From Fundidesulfovibrio soli (GTDB taxonomy: Bacteria; Desulfobacterota; Desulfovibrionia; Desulfovibrionales; Desulfovibrionaceae), in NCBI RefSeq assembly GCF_022808695.1, contig NZ_JAKZKW010000008.1:62001-126000 (forward strand): a stretch of 64,000 nt of DNA. Reading direction: 5' to 3'. Within the stretch, counting starts at the first letter, position 1; each line of letters starts with the position of its first letter. Below, piece after piece: positions 1 through 8,764 of this stretch. Below the pieces are notes generated by a model. The model was not told where the DNA came from and ran no database searches. It worked only from the letters and a program-made list of their open reading frames with translations. The position numbers and the translations under genes are program-made.

Positions 1-594
1 GGGCAGCACTGCGGTCATGTCGGTTTCGATATAGCCTGGGGCCACGGCGTTCACGGTGACGCCGCGCGGGGCCAACTCCACCGCCGCGGACTTGGTCAGG
101 CCCACAAGCCCGGCCTTGGCCGCCACGTAGTTGGCCTGGCCCGCGTTGCCCATCTGGGCCACCACGGAGACCATGTTGATGATGCGGCCGCTGCGGCGCT
201 TCATCATGATCTTGGCGGCCTCGCGCAGGCAGGTGAAGGCCCCGGTGAGGTTCACGCCGATCACGCGGTCCCAGTCGTCGTCCTTCATGCGCACCAGCAG
301 GCCGTCCTTGGTGATGCCGGCGTTGTTCACCAGCACCTCGAGTTTGACCTTGCCCTCGATGTGCTCCTTGAAGAAGGCCGGCACCGCCGCGCGGTCGGAG
401 ACGTCCAGGCGCACGGCCTGGGCCTCGCCGCCTTCGGCCATGATCTGGGCCGCCACGGCGTTGGCCTCGTCCGGCTTGGAGACATAGGTGAAGATGACGG
501 AATAGCCGTCCTTGGCCAACTGCTTGGCCACGGCCGCGCCGATGCCGCGCGAGCCTCCGGTGACGAGGGCGGTGAGGCGGGGTGGGTTGTTCAT
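1..594 (-). CDS. fabG: 3-oxoacyl-ACP reductase FabG (3' end outside window)
   Basis: NADPH-dependent reduction of 3-oxoacyl-ACP in type II fatty-acid elongation; cytoplasmic short-chain dehydrogenase. The reading frame is open from an ATG at 594 down to base 1, giving 198 residues, so the C-terminal part is missing. Visible features are the Rossmann TGGSRGIG (about residues 12-19), NNAG near 90-93, and the catalytic Ser143, Tyr156 and Lys160 (YVAAK). The MGNAGQANY stretch before the tyrosine is typical of FabG rather than of other SDRs. It lies 83 bases downstream of fabH and is probably the last gene in view of the rpmF-plsX-fabH-fabG operon; acpP and fabF would be expected next. Confidence 0.93.
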   Translation of the reverse strand, partial: MNNPPRLTALVTGGSRGIGAAVAKQLAKDGYSVIFTYVSKPDEANAVAAQIMAEGGEAQAVRLDVSDRAAVPAFFKEHIEGKVKLEVLVNNAGITKDGLLVRMKDDDWDRVIGVNLTGAFTCLREAAKIMMKRRSGRIINMVSVVAQMGNAGQANYVAAKAGLVGLTKSAAVELAPRGVTVNAVAPGYIETDMTAVLP

Positions 595-677
595 GATCGT
601 TCCGGTATGAATTGAGGATTGTCCCTTAACCCAAACAAACGCATAACTCAAACGCCAATTTGGCGACGCGGGCGGGG

Positions 678-1673
678 TTAGACGAACTCCAGCAAGGCCG
701 CGCCGAAGGTGAAGCCCCCGCCGAAAGTGGTCAGCAGCACCTTGGCCCCGGGCTTGATGCGCCCTTCGGTCTTGGCGTCGGCCAGGGCGATGGCCACGGA
801 GGCGGCCGAGGTGTTGCCGTAGCGGTCCACGGTGACCATGACCCTGTCCCCGAAGACCTTCAGGCGCTTGCCCACGGCCTCGATGATGCGCAGGTTGGCC
901 TGGTGGGGGATGAACAAGTCGATGTCATCCATGCTCAGGCCGTTCTTCTCCACGATCTCCTCGCAGACCTGGCCCATGGAGCGCACCGCGTTCTTGTAGA
1001 CCTCGGGGCCGTTCATCTCGATGAAGAAATCTTCCTTCACGGTGTCGCCCAGCTTGAGCGGCCAGCCCGAGCCGCCGCCCTTCACGGTGAGCAGGGGCCA
1101 CATGGAGCCGTCGCTGTGCAGGATGACGTCGCGGATGGCGGCCTGGCCGGGCTTGGGCTCCCTGGTGGAGAGCACCACGGCCCCGGCGCCGTCCCCGAAG
1201 AGCACGCAGGTGGCCCGGTCCGCCCAGTTGGTGCGCGAGGAGGTGACCTCCGACGCGGTGACCAGCACGGTGGCGTCAGGCTTGCGGGCCAGGGTGCCCA
1301 TGGCGTGGTCGAGGGCGAAGAGGAAGCCCGAGCAGGCGGCGCTCACGTCTGAGGCGGGGCGGCCGGAGATGCCCAGTTTGTGCTCCAGGATGCAGGCGGC
1401 CGGGGGGCAGATGGAGTCGGGCGTGAAGCTGGCGAAAAAGATCTGGGAGACGTCCTCGACGGGGCGTCCGGCGTCGGCCAGGGCGGTGTTGCAGGCCTTG
1501 ACGGCCAGGTCGCTGGCTGCCTCGCCCGGAGCGGCGATGTGGCGGGTCTTGATGCCGGTGCGGGTGGTGATCCAGTCGTCGCTGGTCTCCACAATGGATT
1601 CAAGGTCCGCGTTGGTGAGCACCCGTTCGGGAACGTGGCGGCCGAAGCCTTCGATGGTGAATCGTCCGTGCAT
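678..1673 (-). CDS. fabH: 3-oxoacyl-ACP synthase III (KAS III)
   Basis: Condenses acetyl-CoA (or another acyl-CoA primer) with malonyl-ACP to start fatty-acid synthesis. The 331-residue length is normal. The thiolase-fold catalytic triad is complete: Cys114 in SAACSGF, His257 in PHQAN and Asn287 in GNTSA. The DDWI..RTGI motif near residues 32-41 is diagnostic of KAS III. It lies 18 bases downstream of plsX on the same strand, so the two are probably co-transcribed. This order is conserved in many bacteria and couples phospholipid acyl transfer with chain initiation. Confidence 0.96.
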   Translation of the reverse strand: MHGRFTIEGFGRHVPERVLTNADLESIVETSDDWITTRTGIKTRHIAAPGEAASDLAVKACNTALADAGRPVEDVSQIFFASFTPDSICPPAACILEHKLGISGRPASDVSAACSGFLFALDHAMGTLARKPDATVLVTASEVTSSRTNWADRATCVLFGDGAGAVVLSTREPKPGQAAIRDVILHSDGSMWPLLTVKGGGSGWPLKLGDTVKEDFFIEMNGPEVYKNAVRSMGQVCEEIVEKNGLSMDDIDLFIPHQANLRIIEAVGKRLKVFGDRVMVTVDRYGNTSAASVAIALADAKTEGRIKPGAKVLLTTFGGGFTFGAALLEFV

Positions 1674-1691
1674 GTGGGGAGGTCTTCTATA

Positions 1692-2744
1692 TTAGTCGGC
1701 CTGGGCCGGTCGTTTCACGAAGTGGGCGAAGTCCTTGTTGGCGGCCAGGCCTTCGCGCATGAGCCGGGTGGCGTCGCGGCGGATGAGCACCCCGGCCATG
1801 TCCACGGCGTTGCCGATGGCCTTGATGTTCGAGGCCCCGTGGCTGACGATGACGATGCCCTTGAGGCCCAAAAGCGGCGCGCCGCCGTATTCGGCGTAGT
1901 CCATCAGGCGCGAGAATCGCTTGAGCGCCGAGAGGGCCAGCGTGGTGCCGATCTTGGCGAAGAAGCCCCGCCGCAGCTCGCCCTTGAGCAGCCGCCCCAG
2001 GGAGGAGGCCAGCCCTTCGGCCTGCTTGATGACCACGTTGCCCACGAACCCGTCGCAGATCACCACGTCCACGTCGCCCGAGAAGAGGTCGCGCCCCTCC
2101 ACGTTGCCCACGAAGGACAGCGAGGACTGCTTGAGCAGCTCGAAGGATTCCTTGACCAGCTGGTTGCCTTTGCCCTCCTCCTCGCCGTTGGAGAGCAGGG
2201 CGACCTTGGGGTCGGGGTAGCGCAACAGGGTGCGGGCCATCACGTCGGCCATGATGGCGAACTGCAGGAGGTTCAGGGGCTTGCAGTCCACGTTGGCGCC
2301 CGCGTCGGTGAGCACGCAGGGGGTGCGCTCCGTAGGCAGGATGGTGGCCAGGGCAGGCCGGTCCACGCCTTCGAGGCGGCCCAGCGTGAACAGGCTGCAG
2401 GCCAGCACCACGCCGGTGTTGCCGGCGCTGATGAGGCCGTCGGCTTCGCCGGCGCGCACGAGGTTGCAGCAGACCTGGATGGACGAGTCCTTCTTGCGGC
2501 GCAGGGCCTCGGAGGGCTTGTCGTGCATCTCAGCAACTTGCGAGGCATGCACGACGCGCACCTCAAGACCCCGCGTGTCGTGCTTGTTCAGCTCGGCGGC
2601 AACGCGGGCCTCGTCCCCGACCAGCAGCAGGTCGTACTGCTTGGCCTTGGCCATCTGGACAGCGCCGGGGACGACGACATGGGGGCCGAAATCGCCCCCC
2701 ATTGCGTCCACGGCGATGCGAGGCCGGTTAGGACTGGGGTTCAT
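1692..2744 (-). CDS. plsX: phosphate acyltransferase PlsX
   Basis: Converts acyl-ACP to acyl-phosphate, the donor for PlsY in membrane phospholipid synthesis; a peripheral membrane enzyme. The ATG at 2744 gives 350 residues starting [20 protein letters not shown], and AVDAMGGD is the family N-terminal signature. A 25-residue upstream extension is open but lies inside rpmF and lacks family character, so it was not used. The start overlaps the last 17 bases of rpmF, implying translational coupling. Other family blocks seen are GNTGVVLA and the [11 protein letters not shown] segment. Confidence 0.95.
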   Translation of the reverse strand: MNPSPNRPRIAVDAMGGDFGPHVVVPGAVQMAKAKQYDLLLVGDEARVAAELNKHDTRGLEVRVVHASQVAEMHDKPSEALRRKKDSSIQVCCNLVRAGEADGLISAGNTGVVLACSLFTLGRLEGVDRPALATILPTERTPCVLTDAGANVDCKPLNLLQFAIMADVMARTLLRYPDPKVALLSNGEEEGKGNQLVKESFELLKQSSLSFVGNVEGRDLFSGDVDVVICDGFVGNVVIKQAEGLASSLGRLLKGELRRGFFAKIGTTLALSALKRFSRLMDYAEYGGAPLLGLKGIVIVSHGASNIKAIGNAVDMAGVLIRRDATRLMREGLAANKDFAHFVKRPAQAD

Positions 2745-2913
2745 CCTGCTTGAGCACCTGGCGGCCCTTGTAGGTGCCGCAGGTCGGGCAGACCCGGTGA
2801 GGCAGGGTCGGCGCGCCACAGGAGCACAGGATGACGTTGGGGGCGGTCAGCGCGTCGTGGGAGCGGCGCATGCCCTTGCGGGACTTGGAGACTTTTTTCT
2901 TGGGGACGGCCAT
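2728..2913 (-). CDS. rpmF: 50S ribosomal protein L32
   Basis: Small zinc-ribbon protein of the large ribosomal subunit. The 61-residue product starts [20 protein letters not shown], the family N-terminus. It has Cys30, Cys32, Cys42 and Cys45, so this is the cysteine-containing (zinc-binding) form of L32. It lies between the DUF177 gene and plsX, the usual DUF177-rpmF-plsX-fabH arrangement linking ribosome and lipid synthesis. Confidence 0.97.
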   Translation of the reverse strand: MAVPKKKVSKSRKGMRRSHDALTAPNVILCSCGAPTLPHRVCPTCGTYKGRQVLKQDEPQS

Positions 2914-2944
2914 TTCCGTTAACCTCTATGATCGGTCTGTTTTA

Positions 2945-3475
2945 TCAATCTTTCTTGGCGATGGTCAGCCCGCGCAGGGCGGCCATGCGCTCGTCGCCCT
3001 TGGGCTTGGCGCAGCCGCAGGGGCCTTCGTTCAGGTCCTTGCCGCAGTCGGGGCAGAGGCCCTTGCAGTCCTCGGAGCACAGGGGCTTCGTGGGCAACGC
3101 CAACACGAACTCTTCCCAGAGCATCGCCCCCGCGTCAAGCTCAAGCCTGCCCTTGTGCTCGCGCAGCAGGCCGGGCTCCACGGATTCCTCGTCGGGCGAC
3201 TCCAGCTGCTCGAACAGGTCGAAAGGCTGGTCGATGCGCACGGAGAGATCCTTGAGGCAACGGTCGCAGGGGGCGGACACCTCGCCGGCGAGACGGCCCC
3301 GCACCAGCGCGCCGCGTGGCTGCGGCTGCACGGTGAAGGTGGCGCTCAAGGGGGTGAGGGCCTCGAAGCCCATCTGGAACTCGGCCCACTTTTCGGCCCA
3401 AAACTCCTTGTCATCCAAGGAGAACTCGCGCCCTTCGGCCGGGAGATCCGTTATGTCCAGCCAGTGTTCGGCCAT
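2945..3475 (-). CDS. DUF177 (YceD-family) protein
   Basis: Member of the DUF177/YceD family, which is nearly always encoded just upstream of rpmF and is linked to 23S rRNA accumulation in some organisms. Its molecular role here is not shown by sequence. The ATG at 3475 is preceded by a good GGAGG and gives 176 residues; a longer open frame upstream runs into the promoter and was rejected. CDRCLKDL lies mid-protein, and the C-terminus has a cysteine-rich segment of the CxxxCxxxCPDCG type that probably binds zinc. This is the promoter-proximal gene of the leftward operon. Confidence 0.88.
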   Translation of the reverse strand: MAEHWLDITDLPAEGREFSLDDKEFWAEKWAEFQMGFEALTPLSATFTVQPQPRGALVRGRLAGEVSAPCDRCLKDLSVRIDQPFDLFEQLESPDEESVEPGLLREHKGRLELDAGAMLWEEFVLALPTKPLCSEDCKGLCPDCGKDLNEGPCGCAKPKGDERMAALRGLTIAKKD

Positions 3476-3496
3476 GCTTCCTCCGGGAAACAAGGG

Positions 3497-3525
3497 TGAG
3501 TAATCGCGCCTTCGGCTTCTGTCAA
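3497..3525 (-). promoter_or_regulatory. sigma-70-type promoter for the DUF177-rpmF-plsX-fabH-fabG operon
   Basis: On the minus strand, TTGACA (3520-3525) is followed after 17 bases by TACTCA (3497-3502). It lies about 25 bases upstream of the DUF177 start. The -35 is perfect and the -10 only moderate. It is divergent from the rpmB promoter in the same 145-bp gap. Confidence 0.6.
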
Positions 3526-3533
3526 CAAAAAGC

Positions 3534-3562
3534 TTGCCAGTGCAAAAAAGTGCGTGTAAGCA
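3534..3562 (+). promoter_or_regulatory. sigma-70-type promoter for rpmB
   Basis: TTGCCA (3534-3539), 17 bases, then TAAGCA (3557-3562). It is about 60 bases upstream of the rpmB ATG and immediately adjacent to the divergent DUF177 promoter. Confidence 0.5.
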
Positions 3563-3620
3563 TCTCTTCCCTTTGAACGGGAATTCATATTCCAGGGGCC
3601 CGGCCCTGCGGAGGTGCGAT

Positions 3621-3836
3621 ATGTCCAAGGTTTGCGAAAAGTGCGGCAAGCGTCCCCAGACTGGTAACAACGTCTCCCACGCCAACAACAAGACCAAGCG
3701 CCGCTTCATCCCGAACCTGCGCCAGGTGCGCGCTCAGAAGGCCAACGGCGAGGTCTGCACCATGACCGTGTGCACCCGCTGCCTGCGCTCCGGCGCGGTG
3801 GTCAAGCCCGTGGTTCGCCAGGCCGCCGCCGAGTAG
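3621..3836 (+). CDS. rpmB: 50S ribosomal protein L28
   Basis: Large-subunit ribosomal protein L28, 71 residues from the ATG at 3621, which follows a [25 protein letters not shown] is the family N-terminus. CEKCG (Cys5, Cys8) and the later CTMTVCTRC segment make this the cysteine-bearing, probably zinc-binding, L28 form. An in-frame extension back to 3534 contains the promoter and is not used. It forms a divergent pair with the DUF177-rpmF operon and is followed by a strong terminator, so it is monocistronic. Confidence 0.96.
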   Translation: MSKVCEKCGKRPQTGNNVSHANNKTKRRFIPNLRQVRAQKANGEVCTMTVCTRCLRSGAVVKPVVRQAAAE

Positions 3837-3871
3837 GGCGAGCCTCCAAGACCATACTACCGCAAAACAGC

Positions 3872-3904
3872 GGCCGGTCCAGCACGAACTGGACCGGCCT
3901 TTTT
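3872..3904 (+). terminator. rho-independent terminator of rpmB
   Basis: Perfect 11-bp stem, GGCCGGTCCAG (3872-3882) with its complement (3889-3899), a 6-base loop and a T tract from 3900. It lies 35 bases after the rpmB stop. Confidence 0.92.
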
Positions 3905-3945
3905 GCGTTTGATTTACTCAGCCCCCGGGGGGCCGCAAGGACGGC

Positions 3946-4371
3946 TCAATCCCCGGATTTCTTCCTTGAATATGCCACGAAATCCACTTGTACTTGGTGG
4001 ATGACGTTCTCGCGCAGCTCGGCCACCTTCTCCATGGGCTGGCCTTCCATGATCGCTTGATGGAACTCCGCCAGCGCGGGGTAGGTGGTGAGCATCCCTT
4101 CCAGCATGGATGGTTTGTCCGGCGTGACCTCGCGCAGCGAGACCACGCGCTGCCCCATGCGCGACGCCAAGTAGCGCAGGGGCATGACGGAGTTGCAGGC
4201 CCGCATAAGCGGCAGGAGCAGTTCCACTCCCAGCTTGGCGCCCTGGTCGTCGGGGTTGAGTTCGCGCATAAGGGTGGAATAGGGCTTGCCCAACTCGGCG
4301 GCCAGTTCCTTGACCGGGGCCGGGCCTGCCTCCACCATCTCCTTGATCACCTCGTAGATCTCTTTGGACAT
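3946..4371 (-). CDS. phage CII (CP76)-like DNA-binding protein
   Basis: A 141-residue protein starting MSKEIYEVIKEMVEAG at the ATG at 4371. Residues 1-80 resemble the phage regulatory CII/CP76 family: a short helical region, KELAAELGKPYSTLMRELNP as a likely helix-turn-helix, then LGVELLLPLMRACNSVMPLRYL. Family knowledge points to a transcriptional regulator; the target is unknown. No phage structural or integrase genes lie nearby, so it looks like a domesticated chromosomal copy. It is convergent with rpmB. The start is chosen on family similarity; upstream residues in the same frame have no such character. Assignment is by recalled motif only. Confidence 0.62.
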   Translation of the reverse strand: MSKEIYEVIKEMVEAGPAPVKELAAELGKPYSTLMRELNPDDQGAKLGVELLLPLMRACNSVMPLRYLASRMGQRVVSLREVTPDKPSMLEGMLTTYPALAEFHQAIMEGQPMEKVAELRENVIHQVQVDFVAYSRKKSGD

Positions 4372-4574
4372 GAGAAATGTTTCACCCCAAAATAATGGCG
4401 TAATCCAGCTGACGGGTTCAAACCTTGGCGCGTTTGCGAAATGGCGCTTCCGGTGCGGCGTGATCCGGCGCTCGCGGGCGGCAAGCCGCTCCGGATGTGC
4501 CATTGTCGCCGACCAGAACGGAATAAGTCAATCCCGCCGAGCGGGGAGCTGACAGCGGCAGGAGTACGGCAGGA

Positions 4575-5741
4575 ATGGGCAAAAAGCTGAAGATCGTCAT
4601 CGGCGGATACGCAGTTGGGTTTCCCATGGGCGGGCAGGTCTGGATGCTGCTGCATTACGCCATGGGGCTTTCCAGGCTGGGGCACGAGGTGCTGTTTGTT
4701 GAGGACACGGCAGAATGGGCCCTGCCCTTCGACCCTGTACGCGGATTCGCACTGCCCGACTCCACCCACGGGCGAGGTGTCGTCTCCGAGGCCTTCGAGC
4801 GCGCAGGGCTCCCCGGGCGTTGGGCCTACAACTCCCTGTTCGAAGGCAGGTGCTTCGGCCTCGAACGCGAGGAAGTCGAGCGCTACTGCACACAGGCCGA
4901 CCTATTCCTGAACATCTCCGGCGTGATTCCCCTGCACGAGCATTTCTTGAAGGCCAAGGTACGCGCCGTCATCGACACCGACCCGGTGTTCACCCAGTCC
5001 AAGATCGCGAGCGACCCCTGGACCCGCGACTACTACCTGCAACACGACCTTGTCTTCACCTTCGGGCACAACATTCCTTCGGGCTCCACCGGGGTGCCCC
5101 TTTCCGGCATCGAGTACGTGCCCACCCGCGCCCCGGTGGTCCTGGACCATTGGCGGGAGCAGCCCGGCCCCGGCCGGGGCTTCACCACCATAGGCAGCTG
5201 GGACGCCCAAGGCCGCGACATCGTGCACGACGGCAAGAGGCTCTCCTGGCGCAAGTGCGAGAAGTACGAGCAGATCATCGACTTGCCCGCCAGCCTCCCC
5301 GGCGTGACGCTGGACCTGACCATGAGCTCCATGAAGGAGGACGCCAGGCGCTTCGCCGCGCGCGGCTGGAACGTCAAGGACGCCCTGGTGGTCTCGCGGG
5401 ACATTCAGGGCTACAGGGACTATATCCTCGGCTCAACGGCGGAGTTCACAGTGGCCAAGGAGCAGAACATCCAGCTCAAGTCGGGCTGGTTCTCGGACCG
5501 CTCGGCCTGCTACCTGGCCTCGGGACGCCCCGTGATCGTCGAGGATACGGGCTTCGGCACCTATCTGCCCGTTGGAGAGGGGCTGCTGGCCTTCGAGGGG
5601 GCAGATGGCGCCAAGGGCGCCATCGAGGCCGTGCTGGCCGACTACCCGAAGCACCGCGCCGCCGCCAGGCGCATCGCCGAGGAGTTCTTCGACTCGGTCA
5701 GGGTCCTGGGCGACCTGCTCAAGGCCGCCGGGCTGGACTGA
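4575..5741 (+). CDS. glycosyltransferase-like protein (GT-B fold likely)
   Basis: 388 residues. The N-terminus (KLKIVIGGYAVGFPMGG, then LGHEVLFVED near residue 38) resembles GT-B glycosyltransferases that recognise an acceptor. The C-terminal half carries the donor-domain pattern SGWFSDRSACYLASGRPVIVED followed by GTYLPVGEGLLAF, as in GT1/GT4-like enzymes with a conserved acidic residue contacting the nucleotide sugar. No signal peptide or membrane segment is seen, so it is probably cytoplasmic. It stands alone between two terminators, so substrate cannot be inferred from context. Which GT family it belongs to is uncertain. Confidence 0.68.
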   Translation: MGKKLKIVIGGYAVGFPMGGQVWMLLHYAMGLSRLGHEVLFVEDTAEWALPFDPVRGFALPDSTHGRGVVSEAFERAGLPGRWAYNSLFEGRCFGLEREEVERYCTQADLFLNISGVIPLHEHFLKAKVRAVIDTDPVFTQSKIASDPWTRDYYLQHDLVFTFGHNIPSGSTGVPLSGIEYVPTRAPVVLDHWREQPGPGRGFTTIGSWDAQGRDIVHDGKRLSWRKCEKYEQIIDLPASLPGVTLDLTMSSMKEDARRFAARGWNVKDALVVSRDIQGYRDYILGSTAEFTVAKEQNIQLKSGWFSDRSACYLASGRPVIVEDTGFGTYLPVGEGLLAFEGADGAKGAIEAVLADYPKHRAAARRIAEEFFDSVRVLGDLLKAAGLD

Positions 5742-5766
5742 TCGTCCCCCGTTACCAATCATGCAC

Positions 5767-5803
5767 AAAACCCCGCCCAGGCATTACCCGGGCGGGGTTT
5801 TTC
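5767..5803. terminator. bidirectional terminator
   Basis: AAAACCCCGCCC (5767-5778) pairs with GGGCGGGGTTTT (5790-5801). A's precede and T's follow the stem, so it can serve the glycosyltransferase on the plus strand and the ABC ATPase on the minus strand. Confidence 0.88.
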
Positions 5804-5837
5804 GCACATTGCCGGTTCGCCCGGCGAAGTTCGCAGC

Positions 5838-6557
<720 letters not shown>

Positions 6558-6605
6558 GTCGGTCTCCCGTTTGGTTGTCTCTGATATGGAAATATGGTCC
6601 GGAGT

Positions 6606-6660
6606 CGCCTCCGGCGGGCAAAGGGCCTTCGGCCCTCCGCACTCCCTTTCCGCTTCGCGG
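6606..6660 (-). repeat. intergenic palindromic repeat, family A (inverted copy)
   Basis: GCCTCCGGCGGGCAAAGGG, a CCTTCGG hairpin region, then CTCCCTTTCCGCTTCGCGG. This is family A read from its CCGCCGGAGGC end on the opposite strand. It faces the copy at 6704-6795 across about 45 bases. Both lie inside the permease-ATPase gap, an apparent operon. Confidence 0.65.
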
Positions 6661-6703
6661 CGTGTGCCGTAGCTGCCGGTGTCCGGCTGACAACCGCTCC
6701 CTA

Positions 6704-6795
6704 CGCGAAGCTGTGAAGGATTCCAAAGGAACGAAGTTCCTTTGGCGGGAGAGTCCGGAGAGGGCAGCGCCCTCTCCGGCCGCCGGAGGCGCTCT
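6704..6795 (+). repeat. intergenic palindromic repeat, family A (with extra hairpin)
   Basis: Begins CGCGAAGC, then GGATTCCAAAGGAACGAAG, then TTCCTTTGGC, followed by an inserted GGAGAGGGCAGCGCCCTCTCC hairpin before the terminal CCGCCGGAGGCGCTC. The CCAAAGGAA/TTCCTTTGG arms form a stem. The inserted hairpin is not present in the copies at 19601, 28483 or 30237. Confidence 0.65.
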
Positions 6796-6798
6796 CCT

Positions 6799-7959
6799 CT
6801 AAAGCATTACCAAGGCCTGGCTGGGGTCGGTGTTGGCGGCCTTCCAGGCCGGAATCACCGACGACAGGCAGGAGATCACGGCCACGCCCGCCAGGGTCAC
6901 GCCCAGGTGCCACCATTCCATTTGCATGGTCGCCTCCTTGCCGAGCTCCAGCATGTCCATCACGGAGTGGCTCACGCCGAACCCGCCCAGGAATCCGGCC
7001 ACGCCCGCGGCCATGCCGATGGCCATGGCCTCCAGGCAGAAGATGGAGAACACGCTCCCCCGCGAGTAGCCCAGGGAGCGCAGCACGCCGATCTCGTGCT
7101 TGCGTTCGTTGACCGAAGCCAGGAGCGACAGTGCGATCATGAAGCAGGCCGTGAGCAGCAGGATCACGCTGACGATGAGCGCCAGGTGCTGCACGAAGTG
7201 CACGGTGTACATGCGGGCCTTAACGATCTTCTGCATGGCCACGATGTCCACGTCGGGGATCTTCTGCTGGATCTGGGCCACGATGTCGTCGATGGGGCAG
7301 CCGGAGCACAGCGCGGCCACCTCGGCGAAGTGGATCTGGCCGGGCTTGCCCATGGCGGCCTGCAGGTCCTCGATGCCGGCGAAGATCACGTTGTCGTCCT
7401 CGGAGCCGGTCTGGGTCAGCAGGCCGGACACGGTGAAATCCCGTCCCTGCACCTGGAAACGGTCGCCCACCTTCAGGCCCAGGGTCGCGGCCGCGCGGGA
7501 GCCCACCAGCACCTCGCCCGGGGCCTCGGGCGTCTTGCCCTCGAATCCCCAGTAGTTCTTGATCATCAGCTCCTCGGGCCAGTCCACGCCGATGACGGCC
7601 GCGTGCTGCCCCTTGACCTCGGTCAGGGCGATGAACTTGGGCGCCACGGACGCGATGCGCTCGTGCAGCTCGATGGTGCGGACCTTGTCCACCTGTTCGC
7701 GGCTGAGGCTCTTCACGTCCAGGGAGACGTTGCCCAGGCTGAAGCCGCCGTAGCCCACGGCCAGGGTGTCCACCTTGGGCTGGAGCAGGATGTTGGCGCC
7801 GTAGGCGGTGAGCTTCTTCTCCATGGAGTCGCCCACGGCCTTGGACACGTAGTTGAGCGCCACCACGGAGCAGATGCCCGCGGCGAAGACCACGGTGAGC
7901 AGTGCCGTGCGCATGGTCTTGCGGCGCAGGGTTCGCAGAGGCAGGGTGAGCAGGTTCAC
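6799..7959 (-). CDS. FtsX/MacB-like ABC transporter permease
   Basis: 386 residues. One N-terminal membrane segment (about 17-36), a large periplasmic region (about 40-260), then three C-terminal membrane helices ending TDPSQALVML: the MacB/FtsX permease topology. The helix before the first C-terminal loop is followed by the family motif ERKHEIGVLRSLGYS. The periplasmic domain contains an unusual CSGCP pair near residue 215. The directly upstream gene encodes a cysteine-rich DUF2318 protein. DUF2318 and FtsX-like permeases also occur together in P19/FTR1-type iron loci, so a metal-related role is plausible but inferred. Confidence 0.87.
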   Translation of the reverse strand: MNLLTLPLRTLRRKTMRTALLTVVFAAGICSVVALNYVSKAVGDSMEKKLTAYGANILLQPKVDTLAVGYGGFSLGNVSLDVKSLSREQVDKVRTIELHERIASVAPKFIALTEVKGQHAAVIGVDWPEELMIKNYWGFEGKTPEAPGEVLVGSRAAATLGLKVGDRFQVQGRDFTVSGLLTQTGSEDDNVIFAGIEDLQAAMGKPGQIHFAEVAALCSGCPIDDIVAQIQQKIPDVDIVAMQKIVKARMYTVHFVQHLALIVSVILLLTACFMIALSLLASVNERKHEIGVLRSLGYSRGSVFSIFCLEAMAIGMAAGVAGFLGGFGVSHSVMDMLELGKEATMQMEWWHLGVTLAGVAVISCLSSVIPAWKAANTDPSQALVML

Positions 7960-7972
7960 GGGCGCTCCTTGG

Positions 7973-8377
7973 CTATTTGAAGTATTTGATGCCCTGGGCC
8001 AGGTCGGACTTCTGGATCACCACCTTGTCGCCCTCCACCTTGTTGGGCAGCGGATGCGGGTTGCAGCCGCCCTTGACCATGCCCACGCGGGTCACGGGGA
8101 ATTTCATCCCGCAGTTGACGCAGACCATCACGTCGCCCGACTGCTTGTAGCCCTTCTTCTCGGGGAAACAGACGTCGCAGGCGTCCAGGGCGGAGCGCAC
8201 GGAGCCGTCCGGGGCCTTGATCAAGAAGTACTTCACGGTGACGCCGTCCACGTCGAACTTGAAGAACTTGGCGGTGTCGCTGACGTCGGAGAGCGGGATG
8301 GTGACCGTGTCGTCGGCGGCGCGGGCGGCGGGGGCCAGGGCCAGAAGCAGGAGCAGGGGGAGAAGGATGCGTTTCAC
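7973..8377 (-). CDS. periplasmic DUF2318 protein
   Basis: 134 residues starting at a GTG preceded by GAGAGG. A clear signal peptide (MKRILLPLLLLLALAPAARA) is followed by about 110 residues with the DUF2318 cysteine pattern: CDACDVC near residue 70, then CVNCGMKFP, then GGCNPHPLP. In other bacteria DUF2318 is a cysteine-rich domain found with P19/FTR1 iron uptake and thioredoxin-like proteins. Here it is a short secreted version without membrane helices. It ends 13 bases before the permease gene, so the two are co-transcribed. A periplasmic metal- or electron-relay role is an inference. Confidence 0.82.
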   Translation of the reverse strand: MKRILLPLLLLLALAPAARAADDTVTIPLSDVSDTAKFFKFDVDGVTVKYFLIKAPDGSVRSALDACDVCFPEKKGYKQSGDVMVCVNCGMKFPVTRVGMVKGGCNPHPLPNKVEGDKVVIQKSDLAQGIKYFK

Positions 8378-8764
8378 GAAAGATACCTCTCAGTATAGGA
8401 TTTGCACGACGACCGGTTGCGGTGGCCCGGCCTGTGAACGTCGGAGAAGCAATGGGATAACCATTCTTTGTTCACAGTCAAAACGGACAAGATGAAGCAG
8501 GATTTGTGCCTGTGTCTAACTGTTCAAAATCGAAAAGTTTATTCTGAGGAGTGGTGTCAGTATGTGCAATATACTGCACAAGATAGGCCTTTGTGCAAGG
8601 CGGGACTCCGAGGGGAGGGGAGGCCTGAAATACAATAACCGTTGTGAGGTGGACCCAGGTGCGATATTGATGTGCGCAAAGAGTTGTCGGGTTTCGAGTT
8701 GCCGACGGGCGGTTATTGCCGCTTTGCTGATTTGAGCACCGTCGCCGCGCAAAGGAGCTTTTCG
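8378..8764. other. 387-bp intergenic region, AT-richer than its surroundings
   Basis: Separates the DUF2318 gene (minus) from the membrane-anchored hypothetical gene (plus). No credible coding frame was found. It holds the dyad at 8563-8580. A minus-strand TATACT at 8392-8397 lies very close to the DUF2318 start and may be a -10 box. Confidence 0.5.
8563..8580. promoter_or_regulatory. inverted repeat, candidate operator
   Basis: TGTGCA (8563-8568), six bases, TGCACA (8575-8580): a perfect dyad in an otherwise gene-free region about 190 bases upstream of the hypothetical membrane-anchored gene. The binding protein is unknown. Confidence 0.35.

Noticed and set aside
4415-4430. GGTTCAAACC near the CII-like gene, resembling a tRNA T-arm
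   Set aside because: The flanking bases do not make a five-pair stem and no cloverleaf could be drawn.
6575-6600. GATATGGAAATATGG, superficially like the family B loop
   Set aside because: It lacks TTCTTC and has no complementary arms on either side.
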